This document shows positions 1-5,985 of a stretch of 14,315 nucleotides of DNA, one piece after another; the stretch's first letter is position 1; each line of letters starts with the position of its first letter. The DNA is taken from the NCBI GenBank assembly GCA_016297945.1, contig JAEDFR010000060.1:1-14315 (forward strand), read 5' to 3'. Source of the DNA: Lachnospiraceae bacterium (GTDB lineage: Bacteria; Bacillota; Clostridia; Lachnospirales; Lachnospiraceae). Below the pieces are notes generated by a model, which was not told the DNA's origin, did not search any database, and saw nothing but the letters and a program-made list of their open reading frames with translations. The translations under genes were made by a program, and so were the position numbers.

Positions 1-1
1 A

Positions 2-36
2 GTCATACTTTTTCATGCGAGCATGAAAAGTATGAC
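2..36 (-). terminator. Hairpin downstream of the ECF S-component gene, possible terminator
   Basis: The arms GTCATACTTTTTCATGC and GCATGAAAAGTATGAC pair almost perfectly, with one extra T in one arm, around a two-base loop. The hairpin lies 21 bp past the stop codon of the ECF gene. Any T-run that would define an intrinsic terminator on the minus strand would lie beyond the window edge, so terminator function is an inference. It could instead be part of the repeat element that begins on the stop codon. Confidence 0.4.
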
Positions 37-60
37 CTTTTGACCCTGGTATCATCATTA
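37..60 (-). repeat. Repeat copy 1: TAATGATGATACC on the ECF gene stop codon
   Basis: Read on the minus strand, the last codon of the ECF gene is followed by TAATGATGATACCAGG and then GTCAAAAG. The same TAATGATGATACC, beginning exactly at the stop codon, occurs at the end of the YbjQ-family gene (3251-3264). There it is also followed, after an inserted hairpin, by a GGGGCAAAAG block. The first three codons are in-frame stops (TAA TGA TGA). Two copies in the window suggest a dispersed intergenic element; its wider family is not visible here. Confidence 0.5.
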
Positions 61-633
61 TCGATTAACTGATTTTTTTCCGAGATTAACCAATCTCAAA
101 ATCGTAGGTGAAAGAATAATGTTGATTGCCATTTCTACTAAGAAATTGGTACCTACAAGCCCAACGATCATAAAAGCTCCCGCACTTGCAAAACCTGCCC
201 CTTCAGCCCATCCTTTGATTGTTTCATAAAAGAAAAGTCTGCAACCGATTAAAAAGATGCCGGTATTAACAATCGGAGCACATATTGCAGCAACAACGCA
301 TGCCAAGTATTTATTTACTTTTTCCAATGCAAGATAAACAATACCTGCTGCCAAACCCGCAAGTGTTCCTTTTAAAATAACTGTAATAATGGTACCCGGA
401 ACGCTGATTGCAAGGAAAGCTCCTGCATCCGTAAAAAGAACGACAACACTAAACACAAATCCGAGCCATGCGCCTGCCTTATATCCATATAGTGCAGCAC
501 CTACTACTATTGGAATCAGTACAAGTGTAATGTTGAAAATCCCGAATCTGATTGAAATAGCCAATGCCTGTAAGACGATGATGATTGCTGTCAACACGCT
601 TAATCCAACGAGTTTCTTTGTTTCAAACTTCAT
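58..633 (-). CDS. ECF transporter S component, vitamin or cofactor uptake, substrate unknown
   Basis: This 191-residue, almost wholly hydrophobic protein looks like the substrate-capture (S) subunit of an energy-coupling-factor importer. Such a subunit binds a vitamin or related micronutrient in the membrane and docks on a shared ATPase/T-component module encoded elsewhere. Five or six membrane segments are visible, starting right after a short basic N-terminus (MKFETKK). The stretch ALYGYKAGAWLGFVFSVVVL and a later GTLAGLAAGIVY resemble the small-residue helices of this fold. Length is normal for the family. The ATG has a strong AGGAGGAA ribosome site and its own promoter with a leader of about 45 nt. 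No riboswitch fits in that leader, so the ligand cannot be guessed from regulation. Related S components for folate, pantothenate or riboflavin cannot be told apart by eye. The last codon abuts the TAATGATGATACC repeat. Confidence 0.82.
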   Translation of the reverse strand: MKFETKKLVGLSVLTAIIIVLQALAISIRFGIFNITLVLIPIVVGAALYGYKAGAWLGFVFSVVVLFTDAGAFLAISVPGTIITVILKGTLAGLAAGIVYLALEKVNKYLACVVAAICAPIVNTGIFLIGCRLFFYETIKGWAEGAGFASAGAFMIVGLVGTNFLVEMAINIILSPTILRLVNLGKKSVNR

Positions 634-684
634 ATTAAGTTCCTCCTGCTACTGTTTTGAATAAATCAAATATAGTGCGAAAAA

Positions 685-713
685 AGTATATCACTTAATA
701 ATCGTTCTTGCAA
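685..713 (-). promoter_or_regulatory. Sigma-A-type promoter for the ECF S-component gene
   Basis: On the minus strand TTGCAA (708-713) is followed by a 17-bp spacer and TATACT (685-690). TGA directly before the -10 box makes an extended -10 (TGn). The predicted transcript would start about 45 nt upstream of the ATG. This is the best promoter match in the window. It lies between the ABC-2 permease remnant and the ECF gene and implies the ECF gene is transcribed on its own. Confidence 0.65.
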
Positions 714-735
714 TTCCTTATTTTCTGCCGTTCTC

Positions 736-1050
736 CTATGAACCACTTCCGTCATAACGCGATGCGCCCCTCATCCACATCTTATAACTCAGATAGAAAA
801 ATAAATTAATCGGGCGAAAACAGTATTTGACAAAATCGCCATCATAAACATATCGTCTCAGTTGCCAGTTATTATCAAGCAGACACTGGGTAGGCGTAAT
901 CGCAATTAAAGAAAAACCATACAAAAACAACATCTCATAATATCCCCATCCGTTGATGGACGGAAACTTGCTAAACATCAACCAGAATGCCACAAAACCA
1001 ACAATATATATAACATACAAAACAAAAACATATAGCCTTATAGTATAACT
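736..1050 (-). pseudogene. Fragment of an ABC-2 family transporter permease (PF06182-like), truncated at both ends
   Basis: The open stretch encodes about 100 residues that resemble the front half of ABC-2 family permeases of the PF06182 (DUF990) type. These are normally about 260 residues with six membrane helices and work with an ATPase partner in export. The recognisable part is a hydrophobic helix followed by FSKFPSINGWGYYEMLFLYG, then NNWQLRRYVYDGDFVKYCFRPIN, which matches the family pattern of Trp-x-L-x-R-Tyr and an Arg-Pro-Ile/Leu-Asn. There is no convincing start: the first usable codon is TTG at 1018-1020, and the frame is closed by TGA at 1051-1053. The distal four helices are missing, replaced by an unrelated tail that ends GASRYDGSGS. 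No ATPase gene is adjacent. I read it as a decayed remnant next to a repeat palindrome, not a working transporter. Confidence 0.6.
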
Positions 1051-1074
1051 TCACACCATCTAAAAAACGTGACA

Positions 1075-1109
1075 TGGGGACGCTCTTCATGACAAACGAA
1101 CCGTCCCCA
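1075..1109. repeat. REP-like palindrome TGGGGACG ... CGTCCCCA
   Basis: TGGGGACG (1075-1082) and CGTCCCCA (1102-1109) form an 8-bp perfect stem around a 19-nt spacer. It is flanked by GTGACA on the left and an ACTAAAA run on the right. The GGGGACG/CGTCCCC palindrome resembles short interspersed repeats that I recall as common in Clostridia and associated with REP-type tyrosine transposases; that link is from memory and is not shown by the window. It separates the 56-residue gene from the broken permease and, followed by a T-run on the minus strand about 8 nt later, might also weakly terminate transcription. Confidence 0.5.
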
Positions 1110-1117
1110 CTAAAATA

Positions 1118-1288
1118 CTATTTTTTTCGCTCTTTATGAAATTCACAGTTTTTACAAATCACATTCCAACCAATAATTCGTTTTATCTTCTTTGGAAGCT
1201 CTCTACCATTTTTCTTTTTATAACATTCTGCCTGAATGCAAGTACATTCCTCTTCTGATATTTCATCATGAATAATTAAACACTTCAT
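1118..1288 (-). CDS. 56-residue cysteine-rich protein, unknown function
   Basis: ATG at 1286-1288 opens a 56-codon frame ending in TAG. The product is basic and contains six cysteines in the arrangement C3, C15-x-C17, C22 and C45-x2-C48 (ICKNCEFHKER). A CxC/C plus CxxC layout suggests a bound metal, zinc or iron-sulfur, though no family is recognised. A GAGGA ribosome-site-like sequence lies about 10 nt upstream. The start is 36 bp after the HD-GYP stop, on the same strand, so the two are probably co-transcribed and may act together. There is no signal peptide or membrane helix, so it should be cytoplasmic. The coding call rests on the regular cysteine spacing, the plausible start and its position; it could still be a chance open frame. 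Confidence 0.55.
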   Translation of the reverse strand: MKCLIIHDEISEEECTCIQAECYKKKNGRELPKKIKRIIGWNVICKNCEFHKERKK

Positions 1289-1324
1289 GTCCTGTTATCC
1301 TCGACTTCCCTTTTCTATAATAAA

Positions 1325-2632
1325 CTATAACAAATCGCTGTCCGTCTTTTTGCTTTGGTTATAATAAGCAACAATTTCCTTTTTCTTTCCCAGAAACAAA
1401 TCCACTAAATCCGGATCAAAATCGGTTCCTGCTCCTTCTTCAATAATGCGAAAACACTTTTCAAGCGGCATGGCATCGCGATAACATCTTCTTGCCGATA
1501 TGGCATCAAATACATCCGCGATTGCCATAATGCGGGCATGAAGCGGAATTTCTTCTTCGCTTAATCCATCCGGGTAACCTGTTCCGTTCCATTTTTCATG
1601 ATGATGACGCGCAACCTCATATGCGATTTTCTCATAATCTGGATCATCCAGATTAGAAAAAGTCTTTTCAATAATCTCGCCACCGATTTTAGCATGCTCC
1701 TTCATGATTTCATATTCTTCAACCGTCAGCTTACCGGGCTTTTGCAAAATATGATCGGGGGTCGCAATTTTACCGATATCATGCATCGGTGCAGCATCTA
1801 AAACATGCATTACATAATCTCTGGAAAGAACCGGACGGTATTTGGGATGCAGCCAAAGGGAATCCAATATAATCCGGACATATTCTCTGGTCCGGTTAAT
1901 ATGTCCGCCGGTGTTATTATCACGGTTTTCAACCAGTGTTGCAAATCCGGTTACCATATTGGCATTGTAATTTTGCAGACGGCGAAGGGCCGGATCTTCA
2001 AAGTTCAGATAGAGGCAGTTCACCATAAATGCCGGCACCAGGGATGTCATCAATATTTCCGGAAAAATGAGCTGTGCAACCAAAATACCAAGAGCCAACA
2101 ACATGAATATGATAATTCCAAACAAATTCTTCTTTTCAATGGTTTTGTGATGAATCAGTATCACTCCAAAAATAATCAGAAAATGCAAAAACAGGGATGC
2201 AAAACAGATATAAACAGAGTTTCCCATGGAATAGTTGGTTGTACTTCCCCTTACATAGTACAACTCATCCATAAACAGAATAATCAATGTGATGGAAACA
2301 ATTCCGGGTATCATTAACATAAACAGTGTCGTAGCCGAATGGATACCGATTGTCATTTGAATAATGTATAAAAAAATGGCAACCGTCAGCATATCCATCA
2401 AAATAAAAAACAAGGCATGGCAGATCATATTAAACCATCCGGGTACTTGATCCATATGATTGACCGTCCACGCCGTAATCCCATCAAATACAATTGCCCA
2501 TGGCGCAATAATAAGAATGGCATCAAAATAGCCATTGCATGGCAACTTTTTTTGAAGTGTATCTTTCATATATTCAGCGGTAAAATACAAAACCACCAAT
2601 AAACATCCTATCTGAAGTTTAACATCTAACAT
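1325..2632 (-). CDS. Membrane-bound HD-GYP domain protein, probable cyclic-di-GMP phosphodiesterase
   Basis: The 435-residue protein has a hydrophobic N-terminal half with about seven membrane segments (residues 4-210) and a cytoplasmic HD-GYP domain (about 225-415). The metal and catalytic signature is intact: GGH near 242-244, HDIGK at 284-288, HHHEKWNGTGYP at 343-354 with the GYP triplet at 352-354, and the following DGL and ADVFDA motifs. Members with these residues hydrolyse the second messenger c-di-GMP, so the protein probably couples a membrane-sensed cue to c-di-GMP loss. The Asp usual before GTGYP is Asn here; I cannot say whether that affects activity. No GGDEF or other c-di-GMP gene lies in the window. 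The ATG has an AGAGGGAA ribosome site. The 56-residue cysteine-rich gene follows 36 bp later. Confidence 0.88.
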   Translation of the reverse strand: MLDVKLQIGCLLVVLYFTAEYMKDTLQKKLPCNGYFDAILIIAPWAIVFDGITAWTVNHMDQVPGWFNMICHALFFILMDMLTVAIFLYIIQMTIGIHSATTLFMLMIPGIVSITLIILFMDELYYVRGSTTNYSMGNSVYICFASLFLHFLIIFGVILIHHKTIEKKNLFGIIIFMLLALGILVAQLIFPEILMTSLVPAFMVNCLYLNFEDPALRRLQNYNANMVTGFATLVENRDNNTGGHINRTREYVRIILDSLWLHPKYRPVLSRDYVMHVLDAAPMHDIGKIATPDHILQKPGKLTVEEYEIMKEHAKIGGEIIEKTFSNLDDPDYEKIAYEVARHHHEKWNGTGYPDGLSEEEIPLHARIMAIADVFDAISARRCYRDAMPLEKCFRIIEEGAGTDFDPDLVDLFLGKKKEIVAYYNQSKKTDSDLL

Positions 2633-2662
2633 AATTCCCTCTTTTATCCCTTAACCTATTAC

Positions 2663-2690
2663 GCTATATTACCCATATTGGCTTGTACAA
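2663..2690 (-). promoter_or_regulatory. Possible promoter for the HD-GYP gene
   Basis: TTGTAC (2685-2690), a 16-bp spacer and TATAGC (2663-2668) lie just upstream of the HD-GYP ribosome site on the minus strand. The match is moderate and the gap to the upstream gene is only 76 bp, so read-through from the 94-residue gene is an alternative. Confidence 0.35.
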
Positions 2691-2708
2691 TATTTTAGTC
2701 CAATGGCT

Positions 2709-2993
2709 TTACTTCTTCTCATTTTCTGTATAATCCTCAATAAATTCCTGAGAAAGGTCCGCTTTTAATTCAACCTGATTGCCTTCTTTAAAAGGATCTT
2801 TTTGTAATGCCTTCATATCAACACCGGCATCCTCCTTTGATGTACGAAATCCAAATATCAGCATGACAATACATAAAAGCAACCAAACGACTCCGTTTCC
2901 AACTTTTCCACCGCCAAATAATTCCATGCAGGCATCAATCATAAATAGAAAAGCCGCAACATAATATACGATTACCATAGCATTTTTCTTCAT
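2709..2993 (-). CDS. Small two-helix membrane protein, unknown function
   Basis: A 94-residue protein with two hydrophobic helices at about residues 6-25 (MVIVYYVAAFLFMIDACMEL) and 33-50 (NGVVWLLLCIVMLIFGFR), followed by a charged, acidic cytoplasmic-looking tail of about 40 residues. I recognise no family. The ATG is preceded by AGAGGAAAATA, a reasonable ribosome site. It lies 76 bp upstream of the HD-GYP gene on the same strand, which makes co-transcription possible. On its other side is a structured gap of about 260 bp, so it probably has its own transcription start. The helical-hairpin-plus-tail layout resembles small accessory or regulatory membrane proteins, but nothing more specific can be supported. 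Confidence 0.65.
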   Translation of the reverse strand: MKKNAMVIVYYVAAFLFMIDACMELFGGGKVGNGVVWLLLCIVMLIFGFRTSKEDAGVDMKALQKDPFKEGNQVELKADLSQEFIEDYTENEKK

Positions 2994-2999
2994 TATTTT

Positions 3000-3261
3000 C
3001 CTCTTTCCACTTTATAAAACAATAAGAAATCACCCTTTGATTGCAAACGACAAAACGCAATTTCATAACGAATACAGGCAACTGTAATGCATAAAAACAC
3101 CAAGCTTATGCATGCTACAATTGCCTTATTTTCAGGTTCCGCTTCTCGTATCACTCAAAATCCATTGATTTCCTAAAATGAACTGCGCAAAATTATACTT
3201 TTGCCCCATGATACCAACAGATTGCTACGCACTTTGTGCTCTCGCAATCCCGGTATCATCA
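3000..3261. other. Intergenic stretch between the YbjQ-family gene and the 94-residue membrane protein gene
   Basis: This gap of about 260 bp holds the repeat copy and nested hairpin at 3187-3264 next to the YbjQ gene end. The rest (about 3000-3186) shows no gene, RNA or convincing promoter. TTGCAA followed 16 bp later by TATTGT upstream of the 94-residue gene is only a weak promoter match. Confidence 0.4.
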
Positions 3262-3264
3262 TTA
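3187..3264. repeat. Repeat copy 2 with a nested palindrome, overlapping the YbjQ gene stop codon
   Basis: Three nested stems are visible: ATGATACC (3208-3215) with GGTATCAT (3252-3259), GATTGC (3220-3225) with GCAATC (3244-3249), and GCAC (3229-3232) with GTGC (3236-3239) around a TTT loop. A fourth, separate hairpin GCAAAA/TTTTGC lies at 3187-3204. On the minus strand the outer stem begins at the second base after the stop codon in TAATGATGATACC, the same sequence that ends the ECF gene. No T-run follows the main hairpin, so it is not a classical terminator. Confidence 0.55.
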
Positions 3265-3579
3265 TGAATTAACAAATTTGACAGCCGTACCATATGCAAT
3301 CACTTCCGCAGCACCCTGCATAATTGCAGACGAAGCATAACGAACATTGACAATGGCATCAGCACCAAGCGCTTCCGCTTCTGCTACCATTCTCTTTGTG
3401 GCAAGTGCTCTTGCCTCATTCATCATTTCATTGTAAGCGGTCAACTCACCACCGACTAAGGTTTTAAAGCATGTAGTAATATCTTTACCAACATTTTTGG
3501 ACTGAATGGTACTGCCCTTTACCAATCCTAACATTTCCAATTCTTTTTTGCTGATGTAATCAGTATTGACTAAGATCAT
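3262..3579 (-). CDS. YbjQ/UPF0145 family protein (heavy-metal-binding domain family PF01906)
   Basis: A 105-residue cytoplasmic protein of the YbjQ family, which forms small oligomeric beta-rich rings of unresolved function. The family is named as heavy-metal-binding in Pfam without a proven role. The hallmarks are a short N-terminal strand, a central region with NEMMNEARALATKRMVAEAEALGADAIVNVRY (about residues 50-81) and a terminal strand with EVIAYGTAVKF. Length is typical and there is no signal peptide. Its ATG lies inside the 3' end of the preceding 75-residue membrane protein gene (20 bp overlap), so the two are likely translationally coupled and perhaps physically linked. The coding frame ends on the TAATGATGATACC repeat, which gives three consecutive stops. 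Confidence 0.85.
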   Translation of the reverse strand: MILVNTDYISKKELEMLGLVKGSTIQSKNVGKDITTCFKTLVGGELTAYNEMMNEARALATKRMVAEAEALGADAIVNVRYASSAIMQGAAEVIAYGTAVKFVNS

Positions 3580-3787
3580 CTTCTTCTCCCTTTCTTATTT
3601 CATGAATTCTTTGTACACAAACATATATCATTACGCCGGTCAGTAAAACCGGAATGATACCCAACAATAATTTGACAGCCATCAAAGGAATGACAGATAG
3701 CAACACGCCAAAATAAAAAATATAATATGCAACCATCAGAATCGTAATCACAATCGGCGCAATCATCTTCTTTCCATGTTCATCCAT
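3560..3787 (-). CDS. 75-residue two-helix membrane protein encoded with YbjQ
   Basis: A short protein with a basic start (MDEHGKK), two membrane helices at about residues 9-31 and 35-59, and a charged C-terminal tail (RIHEIRKGEEDDLSQY). I do not recognise a named family. The ATG has an excellent AGGAGG site with an 8-nt spacer. Its 3' end overlaps the YbjQ-family start by 20 bp, and it begins 18 bp after the MATE gene stop, so all three form one operon. The overlap suggests matched expression, so a membrane anchor or partner for the YbjQ-family ring is a reasonable inference but is not shown by the sequence. Confidence 0.72.
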   Translation of the reverse strand: MDEHGKKMIAPIVITILMVAYYIFYFGVLLSVIPLMAVKLLLGIIPVLLTGVMIYVCVQRIHEIRKGEEDDLSQY

Positions 3788-3805
3788 GGTATCATCCTCC
3801 TATTT

Positions 3806-5176
3806 TTACACAGTTGATATTTGAGGTTCATCCAAACGTTTCAAATATATTTTACACAAAAACAGGCAAATCGTAAATGAAATAATGATAGAAATTGGCT
3901 GAGCCTCCTGAATTCCCGCCATACCACGCAAATTAGCAAGCACTAACAGCGTTGGAATAAAAACAAGTCCGCTCCGCAGGCTGGAACCGAAGCTGGCAAG
4001 TAATTTTGCTCCCATACTTTGGAATCCCATTTCAACCATCATCGTAAGCGGGATAAACAACTGTCCGAGACACATCAGATGCAAGGCTCTGACTCCGAGT
4101 GTAATAACCTCTTTATCATCCCTCAAAAGCTGAATTAAAAATGGGGCAAACACATACATTGGGATTGCTAATAGTAACAATACCAGTTCTTCTCCCAACA
4201 AAGCTGTAAAGAATGCCTTTTTGACACGATCTTTTTTGCCGGCACCGAAATTAAAGCTGCTGATTGGCTGAAAGCCCTGACCAATTCCAATGGCAATCGC
4301 CATCGGGAAAAAGCTGATTCGTGAAACAATACTCATAGCCGCCACTGCTTCATCATGATATACGCCGGCCGCATTATTTAACAACATGGTTGCGATACTG
4401 TTTAGTCCCTGTCTTAACAAACTTGGAAATCCTGTTGCCATCACATTCGCAATCGGTCCGATTTCTCTTGCCACTAAGCGGATGGAAATTCTTGTCTGCG
4501 TCCTTCCCGTCAAAAACATCCCAAGCAGTATCACAAAACTAAATACCTGTGAGACAGCCGTTGCAATTCCAGCTCCGGCAATCCCGAGTTTGAATCCAAA
4601 AATGAAAAGGGCATCCAACCCGATATTTAATAAAGCTCCTATCATCATACCGACCGTTCCAAGCTTTGCCTTTCCTTCATATCGAAGTAAATTGTTCATA
4701 GTCAGGCAGGAAGTAAAAAACGGCGCCGCAAGCGCAATATATAAAATATAGGTTTTGGCATAAGGAGCAATCGTGCTTGTACTCCCCAAAACTCTGAGAA
4801 TAGGATCCATAAACCAAAAAGTGCCGGCCATCATCAAAAGCCCCAGAAAAAAAGAAAGAAAAAATCCCGTCGAAGTGTACTTTGTCGCCTCTTTGACATC
4901 CTTTTGTCCCAGCATTCTGGACATAATGCTTCCCGCACCCTGTCCACACATAAAGGCAACCGCCTGTAAAATTGCCATATATCCAAATACAACTCCGGTT
5001 GCACCACTCTGACTGGTTCCGAGTGTTCCCACAAAAGCAGTATCTGCCAGATTATAGATATTGGTAATCATCATACTGATAATCGTAGGAATCGACAACC
5101 GCAACAGTAAATGTTCTACCGGCTCTGTCGTCATTTGCAGAAACTGTTTATTTTGTTTTTCCTGCTCTGTTTCCAT
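3806..5176 (-). CDS. MATE family multidrug or toxic-compound efflux transporter
   Basis: A membrane protein of about 456 residues with roughly twelve helices in two repeated halves, typical of MATE exporters. These expel cationic drugs or metabolites in exchange for sodium or protons. The N-terminal signature RLSIPTIISMMITNIYNLAD leads into AFVG, and the second half has GQGFQPISSFNFGAGKKDR, the usual MATE repeat motif. Length matches the family. The ATG at 5174-5176 was chosen; a TTG three codons upstream (5183-5185) is the alternative. An AGGAAG ribosome-like site sits about 12 nt before the ATG and only 3 nt before the TTG. The gene leads the MATE/75-residue/YbjQ operon, and a hairpin element (5226-5353) lies upstream. 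The substrate cannot be predicted. Confidence 0.88.
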   Translation of the reverse strand: METEQEKQNKQFLQMTTEPVEHLLLRLSIPTIISMMITNIYNLADTAFVGTLGTSQSGATGVVFGYMAILQAVAFMCGQGAGSIMSRMLGQKDVKEATKYTSTGFFLSFFLGLLMMAGTFWFMDPILRVLGSTSTIAPYAKTYILYIALAAPFFTSCLTMNNLLRYEGKAKLGTVGMMIGALLNIGLDALFIFGFKLGIAGAGIATAVSQVFSFVILLGMFLTGRTQTRISIRLVAREIGPIANVMATGFPSLLRQGLNSIATMLLNNAAGVYHDEAVAAMSIVSRISFFPMAIAIGIGQGFQPISSFNFGAGKKDRVKKAFFTALLGEELVLLLLAIPMYVFAPFLIQLLRDDKEVITLGVRALHLMCLGQLFIPLTMMVEMGFQSMGAKLLASFGSSLRSGLVFIPTLLVLANLRGMAGIQEAQPISIIISFTICLFLCKIYLKRLDEPQISTV

Positions 5177-5225
5177 ATGGTTCAAATGCTTCCTTTTATT
5201 CTTTATTCCTTAATTCCTTTTCAGA

Positions 5226-5353
5226 TTTGTGTTTCCAATATATATCTTTACCACCTCATACTTCGGTTTCTGATTTTTCTAAGCGGTATGAGCGAACAAA
5301 AACACGAAACCTCGCAAAAGCCGGCGGATAAAAATATATATTGGAAACACAAA
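5226..5353. repeat. 128-bp inverted-repeat element with perfect 20-bp arms (element A)
   Basis: TTTGTGTTTCCAATATATAT (5226-5245) is exactly reverse-complementary to 5334-5353. Inside, CTCATAC (5255-5261) pairs with GTATGAG (5286-5292), and TACCAC (5249-5254) can pair alternatively with GCGGTA (5283-5288). The core at 5243-5300 is about 80% identical to 14205-14260. The element occupies most of the gap between the GNAT and MATE genes and could be a miniature inverted-repeat element, a terminator for GNAT, or a folded leader for MATE. It contains no credible coding frame. Confidence 0.65.
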
Positions 5354-5385
5354 CCTTAGAAGATAGAATTCTTTTATTTTGCAAT

Positions 5386-5877
5386 TCATATTTCCTTTTC
5401 ATAACAATAAAAAGGCTGCTCAAATAAAAATATTTCTCCTACCTTGGAAAAGTGCAAATGACTGTACGAGCGCAAAGCCTTTTCGTTATATTTATTGACA
5501 AGAAAATGAATGCTTTTATAACCTCTTTTTTGGATTTCATGCATGGCACATTTTAGCATTTCCTGCGCCAGCCCCTGATTCTGACATTCCACTTTTACTG
5601 CCAGTCTTGCCACTTCTTTTCCCGGAGCAAGGTCTTTTGACCAGCAGTCTAGGCTCTCTACTTCTTCATCCATATCCAGAGAAATGGCTGCAATAATGGC
5701 GCCGTTTTCATCTCTTTTAATCAGCAGAGCATCATGAGCCAGATCAAAATCAATCTCCCGCTCTGTCGGATATTGTTCTGTCCAAGGACAAAATTCACGT
5801 CCGAGCTGTGAGCGGTATAGCTCTAATATTTCCTTTTTATCTTTTGCCGTCGCCAGCTCATAGTCTTGGTTTTGCAC
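5386..5877 (-). CDS. GNAT family N-acetyltransferase
   Basis: A 163-residue cytoplasmic protein with the GNAT acetyl-CoA fold. The pyrophosphate-binding motif A is clear at about residues 90-108, ARLAVKVECQNQGLAQEML, where Q99-x-x-G102-x-A104 fits the family's [QR]xxGx[GA]. Downstream, VNKYNEKALRSYSHLHF (about 127-143) supplies the Asn, Ala and Tyr pattern of motif B. The acceptor, an amine on a protein, antibiotic or small molecule, cannot be inferred. The start is GTG at 5875-5877 with GAGG about 10 nt before it. It sits between two MATE exporters on the same strand, separated by 102 bp from the upstream one, so membership of a resistance or detoxification cluster is possible but unproven. 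Length is normal. Confidence 0.8.
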   Translation of the reverse strand: MQNQDYELATAKDKKEILELYRSQLGREFCPWTEQYPTEREIDFDLAHDALLIKRDENGAIIAAISLDMDEEVESLDCWSKDLAPGKEVARLAVKVECQNQGLAQEMLKCAMHEIQKRGYKSIHFLVNKYNEKALRSYSHLHFSKVGEIFLFEQPFYCYEKEI

Positions 5878-5949
5878 GTTTTTTCATCCTCTTTCAAATA
5901 TACTGCAACTTTTTCATCTAGCAACAATCCTCATAGATATCATTCCATA

Positions 5950-5985
5950 TCATAGTATACTAACATTCCAAAAATGATACTATGA
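5950..5985 (-). terminator. Hairpin over the end of the second MATE gene, weak terminator candidate
   Basis: TCATAGTAT (5950-5958) pairs with ATACTATGA (5977-5985) across an 18-nt loop. The stem includes the MATE stop codon on the minus strand. There is no T-run after it, so it may be a processing or stability element and not a terminator. It is the only structure seen between the end of the ATP synthase/MATE unit and the GNAT gene. Confidence 0.3.

Noticed and set aside
634..735. Vitamin riboswitch in front of the ECF S-component gene
   Set aside because: The promoter leaves only about 45 nt of leader, too short for a known vitamin riboswitch, and no conserved motif is seen.
666..755. 29-codon minus-strand frame after the permease remnant, starting MTEVVHRRTAENKELQERLL
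   Set aside because: The text looks protein-like, but it is very short, has no ribosome site and overlaps the ECF promoter. It may be a relic of whatever truncated the permease.
3779..3800. GATGATACC near the start of the 75-residue gene as a third copy of the stop-codon repeat
   Set aside because: It is the ribosome-site spacer of that gene, lacks the TAATGATG start and the G-rich flank, and the match is short enough to be chance.
5111..5359. Plus-strand open frame over the MATE start and element A
   Set aside because: It runs antisense to the MATE N-terminus and through the inverted repeat, with no family resemblance and no ribosome site.
5897..5924. TTGCTA-16 bp-TATATT promoter-like pair before the GNAT gene
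   Set aside because: The transcript would begin inside the ribosome site of the gene, leaving no usable leader.
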